Part shown: positions 17,408 to 26,197 of the stretch, one piece after another | Layout: every line of letters starts with the position of its first letter | Numbering within the stretch: the stretch's first letter is position 1 | Source: Bradyrhizobium sp. DOA9 | Lineage (GTDB): Bacteria; Pseudomonadota; Alphaproteobacteria; Rhizobiales; Xanthobacteraceae | Length of the DNA: 64,000 nt | NCBI RefSeq assembly: GCF_000617845.2 | Contig: NZ_DF820425.1 | Coordinates: 4,949,725 to 5,013,724, forward strand | Direction of reading: 5' to 3' | Notes under the pieces: generated by a model | Seen by the model: only the letters and a program-made list of their open reading frames with translations | What the model was told of the DNA's origin: nothing | The model's database searches: none | Made by a program: the position numbers and the translations under genes

Positions 17408-19264
17408 ATGTTCATGTTCCTGCGCCTCTTCGAGGGCCCCGGCCTCCGCCTCTGTGCGCTTGCCCTTGCGCTTGCCCTTGCGCTTGCCGGGGGGCTGTCG
17501 GCGGGCGCCGCCGCGGCCGAGGAGGCCCATGCGATCGCCATGCACGGCAGGCCGGCGATGCCCGCCGATTTCAGACACATGCCCTACGCCAACCCCGATG
17601 CCCCGAAGGGCGGTCGCCTGACCTGGGGCATTCTCGGCACCTTCGACAGCCTCAATCCCTTCATCGTCAGGGGATTGGCAGTGCAGCCGGTCCGCAGCTA
17701 CGTGGTCGAGAGCCTGCTGGCGCGCGGGCAGGACGAGCCGTTCACGCTGTACGGCCTGCTCGCCAGGACGGTCGAAACCAATGACGAGCGAAGCTTCGTC
17801 ACCTTCCGCCTCGATCCCCGCGCCCGCTTCTCCGACGGCAAGCCGGTCACGGCCGAGGACGTGCTGTTCTCCTGGCAGCTGCTGCGCGACCACGGCCGCC
17901 CCAATCACCGGCAATACTACGGCAAGGTCGCCAAGGCCGAAGCACCCGATCCCCTCACCGTCCGATTCGACCTGGCAGGCGCCCACGACCGCGAGCTGCC
18001 GCTGATTCTCGGCCTGATGCCGATCCTGCCCAAGCACGCGATCGACGTCGCGACCTTCGAGGAGACGACGCTGGCGGCGCCGCTTGGCACAGGCCCCTAT
18101 CGCGTCACGGCGGTGAAGCCTGGCGCCAGCGTGACGCTCACGCGCAATCCCGATTATTGGGGCCGCGACCTCGCCATCAACCGGGGGCTCTACAATTTCG
18201 ACGAGATCAGGCTCGACTATTTTCGCGAGGCCAACGGCCAGTTCGAGGCTTTCAAGCGCGGCCTCTACGATTTCCGCGTCGAGCACGAGCCGCTGCGCTG
18301 GCACGACGGCTATGACTTTCCAGCCGCCAAAAGCGGCGAGGTGATCCGCGACACCGTCAGGCCCGGCATGCCGCAGCCGTCCGAATTCCTGGTGTTCAAC
18401 ACCCGCCGTCCCGTCTTCGCCGACATCCGCGTGCGGCAGGCCCTGACACTGCTGTTCGATTTCGAGCTGGTCAACCGCAGCTATTTCTTCGGGCTCTATT
18501 CGCGCGTGGCCGGCTATTTCGCAGGCTCCGAGCTGTCGGCCTATGGCAGGCCTGCGGATGCGCGCGAGCGGGAGCTGCTCAAACCGTTCGCCGCACAGAT
18601 CCCACCCGACATCCTGGAGGGCAGGTACCGCCTGCCCGTGACTGACGGTTCGGGCCGCGACCGCACGACACTGCGCGCCGCGCTGAAGCTGCTGTCGGAG
18701 GCCGGCTACGATCTCGACGGCACTCTGCTGCGCAACCGCGCGACCAAGGCCCCCCTCACCTTCGAGATCATGGTCACGACGCGCGACCAGGAGCGCATCG
18801 CGCTCGCATTCCAGCGCGACCTCAGGCGCGCCGGCATCGAGGCCAGCGTGCGCTCGGTCGATCCCGTGCAATTCGACCAGCGCCGGCTCGGCTACGAGTT
18901 CGACATGATCCAGAACCGCTGGGACCAGTCGCTGTCGCCCGGCAACGAGCAATATTTCTATTGGGGCAGCGCGGCCGCGGACAATCCGGGCACCCGCAAC
19001 TACATGGGCGCCAGGGACCCCGCCGTCGATGCCATGATCGCCGCCCTGCTCGAGGCCCGTGAACATACGGATTTCGTTTCGGCGGTGCGCGCGCTCGACC
19101 GCGTCCTGATCGCGGGCTTCTACACAATCCCGCTGTTTAACGTCTCGGAGCAATGGATCGCGCGCTGGAATCGGATAGAACGGCCAAAGGCCACCTCGCT
19201 CTCGGGCTATTTGCCGGAGACCTGGTGGTCGAAGGGGCAGCCGCAAGCTCATCAAGCGAAGTGA
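17408..19264 (+). CDS. Extracellular solute-binding protein, family 5 (YejA-like)
   Basis: This 618-residue protein is a periplasmic binding protein of peptide/opine ABC transporters, closest to YejA by its opening (HAIAMHGRPAMPADFRHMPY, then NPDAPKGG). The signal peptide contains a run of alternating Leu-Ala, encoded by a nine-base repeat at about 17459-17489. The start at 17408 (MFMFLRLFEG) puts the signal peptide at the N-terminus; the frame continues to 17291 without a plausible leader. No permease or ATPase genes are adjacent. The next gene begins 4 bases after its stop, which is odd for a transport operon. Confidence 0.87.
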   Translation: MFMFLRLFEGPGLRLCALALALALALAGGLSAGAAAAEEAHAIAMHGRPAMPADFRHMPYANPDAPKGGRLTWGILGTFDSLNPFIVRGLAVQPVRSYVVESLLARGQDEPFTLYGLLARTVETNDERSFVTFRLDPRARFSDGKPVTAEDVLFSWQLLRDHGRPNHRQYYGKVAKAEAPDPLTVRFDLAGAHDRELPLILGLMPILPKHAIDVATFEETTLAAPLGTGPYRVTAVKPGASVTLTRNPDYWGRDLAINRGLYNFDEIRLDYFREANGQFEAFKRGLYDFRVEHEPLRWHDGYDFPAAKSGEVIRDTVRPGMPQPSEFLVFNTRRPVFADIRVRQALTLLFDFELVNRSYFFGLYSRVAGYFAGSELSAYGRPADARERELLKPFAAQIPPDILEGRYRLPVTDGSGRDRTTLRAALKLLSEAGYDLDGTLLRNRATKAPLTFEIMVTTRDQERIALAFQRDLRRAGIEASVRSVDPVQFDQRRLGYEFDMIQNRWDQSLSPGNEQYFYWGSAAADNPGTRNYMGARDPAVDAMIAALLEAREHTDFVSAVRALDRVLIAGFYTIPLFNVSEQWIARWNRIERPKATSLSGYLPETWWSKGQPQAHQAK

Positions 19265-19268
19265 CGCC

Positions 19269-20771
19269 GTGAACCAGCCAGCCATATCGCCGACGCTCGA
19301 CACATTGTTTCAGCGCACGCTGACGCGGCAGCCGCACGCGACCGCCCTGCTCGATCCGCTGAACAAAGGGCGCATCACCGGGCACCAGCCGCGGCGGATG
19401 AGCTATGCCGAGGCCGATACCGCCATCGAGGCGCTGTCGGCGCATTTCGTCGAATCGGGCCTGCCGGCCAATTCCGTCATCGCGATCCAGCTGCCCAACA
19501 CGGTCGAGTTCGTGCTGACCGTGCTCGCCGCCCATCGTGCCGGCCTTGTCGTCGCCGTGCTGCCGCTGCTGTGGCGCCATGCGGAACTGACCGCCGCGCT
19601 CAACCGCACCGCCGCGCGCGCCATCGTCACCATGAGCACGGTCGACGGCGTCAGCTATGCCGATCTCGCCATGCACGCCGCGGCCGAGGCGTTCTCGATC
19701 CGGCACGTGTTCGGCTTCGGAAGCGACCTGCCCGAAGGCATGGCTTCGCTCGACGACGTGCTGGCGCGCCCGCCCGGCACCACGCGCGCCGTGATCCAGG
19801 ACGGCCGCAAGGCGGCCATGATCTCCTTCGACGTCACGGCGGAGGGCTTCCGGCCGGTGCCACGGCCGCATTTCAGCCTGATCGCGGGCGGCCTTGCGAT
19901 GTCGCTCGAAGCCGACATCAAGCAGGGCGCAACGGTCATGGCGGCGTTCACGCCGATGTCGTTCGCAGGGCTCGCCTCCTCGCTCGCGGTGTGGTTGCTC
20001 TCGGGCGGCACGCTGGCGCTGCACCATCCGTTCGAGAACGATGTGCTGGAGCAGCAGATCAACGAGCACGAATGCGAGGTGCTGATCGCGCCGGCGCAGC
20101 TTGCGCTGCGGCTCGGCGATGCCGACCTCGCGGCGCGGCTGCCTACTTTGCGCAACGTCATCGGCCTGTGGCGCGCGCCCGAGCAGGTGGCGGCGAGCGA
20201 TGCCTGGATCGCGCCGCATGCGCCGTTGACCGACGTCTATCTGTTCGGCGAGGCCGGGTTGTTCGGCGCCCGCCGCGGGGAGGACGGCATGCCTGCTACG
20301 GTGATGCCGGGGCCGCACGGCGCCCCGCGCGAGCAGTCCGGCTCTTCGATCGCGGGCGAGATCCTGCTGACGCCGAAGGGCACGCTCGGCCTGCGCGGTG
20401 CGATGGTGCCGATCGCCGCCTACGCCCCGCCGAAGCCGGTCGGCGACACCCTGACGGCGCAGCCGCCGCGCGACTATGTCGACACCGGCTATGCCGCGCG
20501 GCTCGACCGCCCGAGCGGCGCGATCTGCATCACCGCGCCGCCCTCCGGCATCATGGCCGTCGGCGGCTATCGCTTCCTCTCCAACGATTTGCAGGAATGG
20601 GCGCGCCGGCTCGGCCAGGGCGCCCTGCTCACGGCGCTGCCCGACCGGCTCTCCGGCCACCGGCTCGCCGGCCGCGCCCAGGACAATGCCCGCGCCCGCG
20701 AGGCGCTCAGCGAGCTCGGGCTTAACCCCCTGATGGTCGAGGCTTTTCGCGACCGCTCCGGAGCGGCCTAG
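19269..20771 (+). CDS. Class I adenylate-forming (AMP-binding) protein, degenerate active site
   Basis: The 500 residues follow the acyl-CoA synthetase/AMP-ligase fold: an N-terminal QLPNTVEFVLTVLAAHRAGL block, a middle domain with DTGY (RDYVDTGYAARLD near 405), and a short C-terminal domain. The usual ATP-binding loop (S/T-G-T-T-G) is replaced by MISFDVTAEGF near residue 185, and the C-terminal catalytic lysine region is not evident. It may have lost ligase activity or act on an unusual substrate. The start is GTG at 19269, 4 bases after the binding-protein stop, so the two are probably cotranscribed. Confidence 0.75.
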   Translation: MNQPAISPTLDTLFQRTLTRQPHATALLDPLNKGRITGHQPRRMSYAEADTAIEALSAHFVESGLPANSVIAIQLPNTVEFVLTVLAAHRAGLVVAVLPLLWRHAELTAALNRTAARAIVTMSTVDGVSYADLAMHAAAEAFSIRHVFGFGSDLPEGMASLDDVLARPPGTTRAVIQDGRKAAMISFDVTAEGFRPVPRPHFSLIAGGLAMSLEADIKQGATVMAAFTPMSFAGLASSLAVWLLSGGTLALHHPFENDVLEQQINEHECEVLIAPAQLALRLGDADLAARLPTLRNVIGLWRAPEQVAASDAWIAPHAPLTDVYLFGEAGLFGARRGEDGMPATVMPGPHGAPREQSGSSIAGEILLTPKGTLGLRGAMVPIAAYAPPKPVGDTLTAQPPRDYVDTGYAARLDRPSGAICITAPPSGIMAVGGYRFLSNDLQEWARRLGQGALLTALPDRLSGHRLAGRAQDNARAREALSELGLNPLMVEAFRDRSGAA

Positions 20772-20856
20772 GCGCGGTTTCAGCGCCTGCGTTGACGCAG
20801 CATTAAGACGGCCAAACTAGATTGCGCGCATCTGTCGCGTGATCTTGAGTGTCTCG

Positions 20857-22080
20857 ATGTCCCAGGCGGGCCCGATCCTGTTTGTGTCCGATGCCGAACG
20901 CCCCGCCTTCGTGGCGGCGTTGGACGAGGCCCGGCTGTTTCCCGTCGTTGACACCGACTGGACCAGCGCATCGCGCGCGGTCGACGACGTGCAGCCGGCG
21001 GCGGTTCTCGCTGCGGTGCATGTCGGGCACGAGGGGCATGTGACGCGGCTTGCAAAGAAGATCGCCGATCAATCGCCTTACCTGCCCTTCGTGGCCCTGG
21101 ACGCGGCGGGCTCGATGCCGCACAACGCCCTGCCCTTCTCCTCGCGCGGCGGCAATCCCGACCGGCTGATCGCGCGGCTCCGGGCCGCGCTGCGCGTGCG
21201 GACGCTGCACGCAACGGTCTTGCGCCGGCTGCCCGAAGTGAAGGTCGCGCTGCCGGAAGGCGATCCCGCGCGCGATGCCACCGTGCTCCTGATCGGCCGC
21301 GGCGCCGCTTACCCTGCGCTCTCCGTCGCGCTCGGCGAACGCGTCGGCGTGGTCGGCGCGCTCTCGATCGAGGCCGCCGCAAAGCACCTCAACACCCGCG
21401 ATCTCGACGGCGTCGTGCTCGCCGAAGGTTTTACCCCGCGCGTGACCGACGCGTTTCTGACCGTGCTCGCCGAGGACACCCGCTTCCGCAGCCTCCCCGT
21501 GGTCGTGACCGCCCACCAGCTCACCCAGAGCTACGACCTGCCCAATCTCGAGCTGATCGCGGGCGAGCCGACGAGGATCGCAGCCAATGCATTGCCGCTG
21601 ATCCGCCAGCACGCCATGGAAGCGCAGCTGAGCCGCACACTGCGCTCGATCGATGCCGGCGGCTGGCTCGATCCGCGCAGCGGCCTGCTCACGGTCGAAG
21701 CCTTCGCCCGCGATTTCGCCAAGGCGGTCGAGCAGACGCTCGCCCGCGGCGGCGGCCTGTCGGTGGCGCGCTTCGCCTTCGACCCCAACAATCCCCGCGC
21801 CCAGCTCGACGCCGCCCGCATCCTCAGCCGCCTGATGCGGCAGATGGATTTTGGCGCCGCGCAGAAGGACGGCTCGGTGATCGTCGTGTTCGCGGAAACC
21901 GACTTCCGCACCGCGCACATGATCGCCCGCCGCCTGTCCGCGGTGATGCGGCACACCTCGAACGGCAAGCACGAGATGCGCAGCGATCCCGTGGTCAGCG
22001 TGGACTCGCTGTCGCCGTCGGATACGGCAAGGTCTCTGCTGGCGCGACTGTCGGCGGACGCGTCACGGGCGGCATCGTAG
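20857..22080 (+). CDS. Receiver-like plus degenerate GGDEF protein
   Basis: The 407-residue protein has a receiver-like N-terminal part (ILFVSDAERPAF), a second receiver-like part around residues 140-260 (VLLIGRGAAYPAL), and a C-terminal domain like a diguanylate cyclase (DPRSGLLTVEAFARDF from about 274). The GGDEF signature is absent; the corresponding stretch reads QKDGSVIVVFAE. It is therefore unlikely to make cyclic di-GMP and may bind a ligand or partner. The ATG at 20857 is preferred over a GTG at 20839. It follows the AMP-binding gene by 85 bases on the same strand. Confidence 0.7.
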   Translation: MSQAGPILFVSDAERPAFVAALDEARLFPVVDTDWTSASRAVDDVQPAAVLAAVHVGHEGHVTRLAKKIADQSPYLPFVALDAAGSMPHNALPFSSRGGNPDRLIARLRAALRVRTLHATVLRRLPEVKVALPEGDPARDATVLLIGRGAAYPALSVALGERVGVVGALSIEAAAKHLNTRDLDGVVLAEGFTPRVTDAFLTVLAEDTRFRSLPVVVTAHQLTQSYDLPNLELIAGEPTRIAANALPLIRQHAMEAQLSRTLRSIDAGGWLDPRSGLLTVEAFARDFAKAVEQTLARGGGLSVARFAFDPNNPRAQLDAARILSRLMRQMDFGAAQKDGSVIVVFAETDFRTAHMIARRLSAVMRHTSNGKHEMRSDPVVSVDSLSPSDTARSLLARLSADASRAAS

Positions 22081-22096
22081 CGACAACCTCGGTGCG

Positions 22097-22185
22097 GTAG
22101 GGTGGGCAAAGCGAAGCGTGCCCACGAATTCTCGCATCATCGAAAGATGGTGGGCACGGCGCAAGAGCGCCTTTGCCCACCCTAC
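22097..22185. repeat. Palindromic intergenic repeat, family D
   Basis: GTAGGGTGGGCAAAGCGAAG at the left is mirrored by CTTTGCCCACCCTAC at the right, with inner GTGCCCAC/GTGGGCAC. It fills the gap between the convergent GGDEF-like gene and mfd. It probably folds as a cruciform or terminator hairpin. Confidence 0.85.
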
Positions 22186-22201
22186 GAGATCCCGCCTCGC
22201 C

Positions 22202-25200
22202 TCACGCCGCCTTCTTGCTCTCGGCGAGCTGCGCCAGCTGCCGCATGATCTCCGTCGTGCCCGCGAGCCGCTCTTCCGGCGTCTCCCAGTCCTGCAGGAA
22301 CACCACCTTCATGTCGGGCCGCACTTTGGCGGCCTGGCCGTAGCTGCGGATGAAGGTCACGAGGCGATCGGGATAGGCGAAGGAATTGTCGCGGAAGACG
22401 ATGACGGCGCCCTTCGGGCCGGCGTCGATCTTCTCGACATTGGCCCGGCGGCAGAACGCCTTGATCGCAGCGACCTTGAACAAATAGCGCACCTCGTCCG
22501 GCAGCACGCCGAAGCGGTCGCGCATCTCGGCGCCGAAATTCTCGATCTCCTCCTCGGTGTCGAGATCGGCAAGGCGCCGGTACAGCGACAGCCGCACCGA
22601 GAGGTCGCTGACGTAATCCTCCGGAATCAGCACGGGCATGCCGATGGTGATCGACGGCGACCAGCGGTCGGCGGCGGGCTCGGAGACGCCGGCCTTGAGG
22701 TTGACGATCGCCTCCTCCAGCATCGATTGATAGAGTTCGAAGCCGACCTCCTTGATGTGGCCGGACTGCTCTTCGCCCAGGAGATTGCCGGCGCCGCGGA
22801 TGTCGAGGTCGTGCGAGGCGAGCTGGAAGCCGGCGCCCAGCGTCTCCAGCGATTGCAGCACGGTGAGCCGGCGCTCGGCCTGCGCCGTGATCTTCTGCTG
22901 CGCCGGCAGCGTGAACAGCGCATAGGCGCGCAGCTTGGAGCGGCCGACGCGGCCGCGCAGCTGGTAGAGCTGGGCAAGGCCGAACATGTCGGCGCGGTGC
23001 ACGATCAGCGTGTTGGCATTGGGAATGTCGAGGCCGGACTCGACGATCGTGGTCGACAACAGGATGTCGAACTTGCCGTCGTAGAACGCGGTCATGATGT
23101 CCTCGATCACGGCCGGCGGCATCTGCCCGTGCGCGACCGCGACCTTCATCTCGGGCACGTTCTTGTCGAGGAAGTCCTTGACCTCGGCGAGGTCGTCGAT
23201 GCGCGGCACCACGTAGAACGCCTGGCCGCCGCGATAGCGCTCGCGGAGCAGCGCCTCGCGAATCATCAGGGGATCGTGCGGGGCGACGAAGGTGCGCACT
23301 GCGAGGCGATCCACCGGGGGCGATGCGATGATCGAGAGCTCGCGAACGCCGGTCAGCGCCAGCTGCAGCGTGCGCGGGATCGGGGTTGCCGAAAGCGTCA
23401 GCACGTGCACCTCGGCGCGCAGCGCCTTCAGCCGCTCCTTGTGGCTGACGCCGAAATGCTGCTCCTCGTCGACGATGAGCAGGCCGAGGTCGCGGAACTT
23501 GATCGCCTTGCCGAGCAGCGCGTGGGTGCCGACGACGATGTCGACCGAGCCGTCGGTGAGCCCCTTCTTGACCTCGTTGAGCTGCTTGGTCGGAATCAGG
23601 CGCGAGGCTTGCGCGACGTTGACGGGGAAGCCCTTGAATCGCTCGCTGAAGGTCCGGTAGTGCTGGCGCGCGAGCAGCGTGGTCGGCACCACGACCGCGA
23701 CCTGCTTGCCGTCGAGTGCCACCGCAAAGGCGGCACGCAGCGCCACCTCGGTCTTGCCAAAGCCGACGTCGCCGCAGATCAGACGATCCATCGGGCGGCC
23801 CTTTTCGAGGTCCTTCAGCGTCGACTCGATGGCGCCGAGCTGGTCCTCGGTCTCGTCATAGGGGAAGCGCGCGCAGAACTCGTCGTAGAGGCCCTGATGC
23901 ACCGGCAGCTTCGGCGCCTCGTGCAGCATGCGCTCGGCCGCGATCTTGATCAGCTCGCCCGCGATCTCGCGAATGCGGTTCTTCAGCTTCGCTTTTCGGG
24001 TCTGCCAGCCCGAGCCACCGAGACGATCGAGCTCGACCGTCGTTTGGTCCGAGCCGTAGCGCGACAGCAGCTCGATGTTCTCGACCGGAAGGAACAGTTT
24101 GGTCTCGGCGGCATAATGCAGCTCGAGACAGTCGTGCGGCGCGCCGGCGACGTCGAGCGTCTGCAGGCCGATGAACCGGCCGATGCCGTGATCGACGTGG
24201 ACGACGATGTCGCCGGCGGTGAGGCTCGTCACCTCCGAGATGAAATTGTCGAGCTTGCGGCTCGCCTTGCGCGGCCGCACCAGGCGGTCGCCGAGGATGT
24301 CCTGCTCGCTGATGAGTGCGATCTCGTCGGTCTCGAAGCCGCTTTCGAGGCCGAGCACGGCGAGCATGGTCTCGTTGCGCGGCGTCGCCTGCACCGTGCG
24401 CCAGGAATTGACGCTGGTGGTGTGGGCGAGCTTGTGGTCGCGCAGCATCGAAGTCATGCGGTCGCGCGAGCCCTCCGTCCACAGCGCGATCACGACCTTC
24501 TTGCGCTGCGCCTGCAGCGCCATGACGTGGCCGACGACGGACTCGAACACGTTGACTTTGCTGTCGTTGCGCTCCGGGGCGAAGTCGCGGCCCTTGCGCG
24601 CGCCGGCATCGACGACGCTCGTCCCATCTGTCGGCACCGAGAACGGCGTCAACCGCGCCAGCGGGATCGCGCCGAGGCGCTTGCCCCATTCCTCCTCGGT
24701 CAGATACAGCCGGTCAGGCGGCAACGGCTTGTAGATGGCGCCGCCGCCGGGATGCTCCATGGCCTCGCGCCTGGCCTCGTAATAGTCGAGGATCTGCTTG
24801 AAGCGTTCGCGCACGGCGTCCTCGGCCTGCGGCTCGATCGCGATCGCAGCGCCCTGCAGGTAGTCGAACACCGTGTCCATGCGGTCCTGGAACAGCGGCA
24901 GCCAGTGCTCCATGCCGGGATGGCGGCGGCCTTCGCTGACCGCCTCGTACAGCGCATCGTCGCGCTCGGGCGCGCCGAACTCGGCGACATAACCCATGCG
25001 GAATCTGCGGATGGTGTCGGTGACGAGCTGGAACTCGGACACCGGCACGAGGTCGAGCGAACGCATGTCGAGCAGCGTGCGCTGGGTCTCGGCATCGAAC
25101 GAACGGATCGATTCCAGGCTGTCGCCGAAGAAATCGAACCGCACCGGCTGCTCCAGGCCGGCCGGAAACAGGTCCAGGATGCCGCCGCGCACGGCATATT

Positions 25201-25720
25201 CGCCGGGCTCGCGCACGGTCGAAGAGCGGTTGTAACCGTTGTGCTCCAGCCAGGCGACGACGGTGTCCATCGGCACCACGTTGCCGGGCGCAACCGACAA
25301 CGCCTGCGCCGCCACGAGCTCGCGCGCGGGCACGCGCTGTACCACCGCGTTCACCGTGGTCAGCACGATCAGCGGCTTGTCGCTGCCGGTGAGCGAGGCG
25401 AGCCGCGCCAGCGTGGTCAGGCGCTGCGCCAGGATGCCGCCATGCGGCGAGACGCGGTCATAGGGTTGGCAATCCCAGGCCGGAAAGGTCAGCACCGGCA
25501 GATCGGGCGCGAAGAACCGCAGGGCCCGTTCGAGCGACTGCATGCGCCCGCCGTCGCGGCAGACGACCGCAAGGCTGACGGCCGGCTTCTTCGGCCTCGC
25601 CGCGATGGCGCGGGCGAGGTCCGAGACCACGAGCCCTTCGGCGCCCTCGGCGACATTGGCAAGCGTCAGGGCACGGCCGGGCGCGAGCAGCTCGGCCGGA
25701 GATTTCATGCCCTGCTTCAT
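22202..25720 (-). CDS. mfd: Transcription-repair coupling factor Mfd
   Basis: Mfd removes RNA polymerase stalled at DNA lesions and recruits UvrA. The 1172 residues match the standard length. Order of parts: UvrB-like N-terminal module, RNA-polymerase-interacting domain with the canonical DIVVHVDHGIGRFIGLQ near residue 505, RecG-like helicase with GDVGFGKTEVALRAA, DEEQHFG, SATPIPRT and LRGRVGR, then the TRG motif and the C-terminal UvrA-masking domain (D7). The ATG at 25720 overlaps the sdhE stop as ATGA, so the two are coupled. A diverged paralogue lies at 48111-51314. Confidence 0.97.
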   Translation of the reverse strand: MKQGMKSPAELLAPGRALTLANVAEGAEGLVVSDLARAIAARPKKPAVSLAVVCRDGGRMQSLERALRFFAPDLPVLTFPAWDCQPYDRVSPHGGILAQRLTTLARLASLTGSDKPLIVLTTVNAVVQRVPARELVAAQALSVAPGNVVPMDTVVAWLEHNGYNRSSTVREPGEYAVRGGILDLFPAGLEQPVRFDFFGDSLESIRSFDAETQRTLLDMRSLDLVPVSEFQLVTDTIRRFRMGYVAEFGAPERDDALYEAVSEGRRHPGMEHWLPLFQDRMDTVFDYLQGAAIAIEPQAEDAVRERFKQILDYYEARREAMEHPGGGAIYKPLPPDRLYLTEEEWGKRLGAIPLARLTPFSVPTDGTSVVDAGARKGRDFAPERNDSKVNVFESVVGHVMALQAQRKKVVIALWTEGSRDRMTSMLRDHKLAHTTSVNSWRTVQATPRNETMLAVLGLESGFETDEIALISEQDILGDRLVRPRKASRKLDNFISEVTSLTAGDIVVHVDHGIGRFIGLQTLDVAGAPHDCLELHYAAETKLFLPVENIELLSRYGSDQTTVELDRLGGSGWQTRKAKLKNRIREIAGELIKIAAERMLHEAPKLPVHQGLYDEFCARFPYDETEDQLGAIESTLKDLEKGRPMDRLICGDVGFGKTEVALRAAFAVALDGKQVAVVVPTTLLARQHYRTFSERFKGFPVNVAQASRLIPTKQLNEVKKGLTDGSVDIVVGTHALLGKAIKFRDLGLLIVDEEQHFGVSHKERLKALRAEVHVLTLSATPIPRTLQLALTGVRELSIIASPPVDRLAVRTFVAPHDPLMIREALLRERYRGGQAFYVVPRIDDLAEVKDFLDKNVPEMKVAVAHGQMPPAVIEDIMTAFYDGKFDILLSTTIVESGLDIPNANTLIVHRADMFGLAQLYQLRGRVGRSKLRAYALFTLPAQQKITAQAERRLTVLQSLETLGAGFQLASHDLDIRGAGNLLGEEQSGHIKEVGFELYQSMLEEAIVNLKAGVSEPAADRWSPSITIGMPVLIPEDYVSDLSVRLSLYRRLADLDTEEEIENFGAEMRDRFGVLPDEVRYLFKVAAIKAFCRRANVEKIDAGPKGAVIVFRDNSFAYPDRLVTFIRSYGQAAKVRPDMKVVFLQDWETPEERLAGTTEIMRQLAQLAESKKAA

Positions 25721-26007
25721 GCGTTGCCGTCCGCGATCGGAAACGCCTTGATGCGGGTAAACAGCGCGCCGGTGACGTCGGCCGGCAGCACCTTGTCGCC
25801 GGTGATGGCGGCATAGAGATCGGGATCGTTGACCTCGAGCAGGCGCTCGAGCTCGCCGAGCTCGTCATCGGACAGATTGCCGATCTCGGCATCCGCGAAG
25901 CGGCCGAGGATCAGGTCCATCTCGCGCGTGCCGCGGTGCCAGCAGCGGAACAGAAGCCGCTTGCGGCGGTCGTCCAGCCCGCTGCTCGATCGTGTCGTTC
26001 CCGTCAT
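25717..26007 (-). CDS. sdhE: Succinate dehydrogenase FAD-assembly factor SdhE
   Basis: SdhE helps attach FAD covalently to the flavoprotein subunit of succinate dehydrogenase. The 96-residue protein carries the family core RRKRLLFRCWHRGTREMDL with the RGxxE motif, then GRFADAEI and the acidic ELERLLEVNDPDLY. The start at 26007 (MTGTTRSSSGLDD) is chosen because the family begins just before the core; the frame extends to 26067 without similarity. It is translationally coupled to mfd and divergent from recG. Confidence 0.93.
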   Translation of the reverse strand: MTGTTRSSSGLDDRRKRLLFRCWHRGTREMDLILGRFADAEIGNLSDDELGELERLLEVNDPDLYAAITGDKVLPADVTGALFTRIKAFPIADGNA

Positions 26008-26111
26008 GTCCCAAATCCAGTCAAACGCAGAAAGCCCGGACGTGCCGGGCGGGGGTGATATAGCCACTCGGGGTGGCTATGTCAGCCCTTGTTGTTGCAA
26101 TTGTTTATGGT

Positions 26112-26185
26112 CGTCATTGCCGGGCTTGACCCGGCAATCCATCCTCTTGAAAAGATGGACGCGCGGGTCGAGCCCGCGCATGACG
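26112..26185. repeat. Palindromic intergenic repeat, family E
   Basis: CGTCATTGCCGGGCTTGACC and, at the other end, CGAGCCCGCGCATGACG form an imperfect inverted repeat, with inner CCGGGC...CCGG and GATGGA/TCCATC pairs. It lies only 12 bases before the recG start, so it would be in the 5' region of the recG message or overlap its promoter. Confidence 0.75.
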
Positions 26186-26197
26186 ATTGTTGCACGA

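Noticed and set aside
22118-25816. A 1232-codon open frame on the plus strand, antisense to mfd
   Set aside because: It is rich in Arg, His, Asp and Gly with no motif; it is the usual mirror frame of a GC-rich gene, and Mfd on the other strand is certain.
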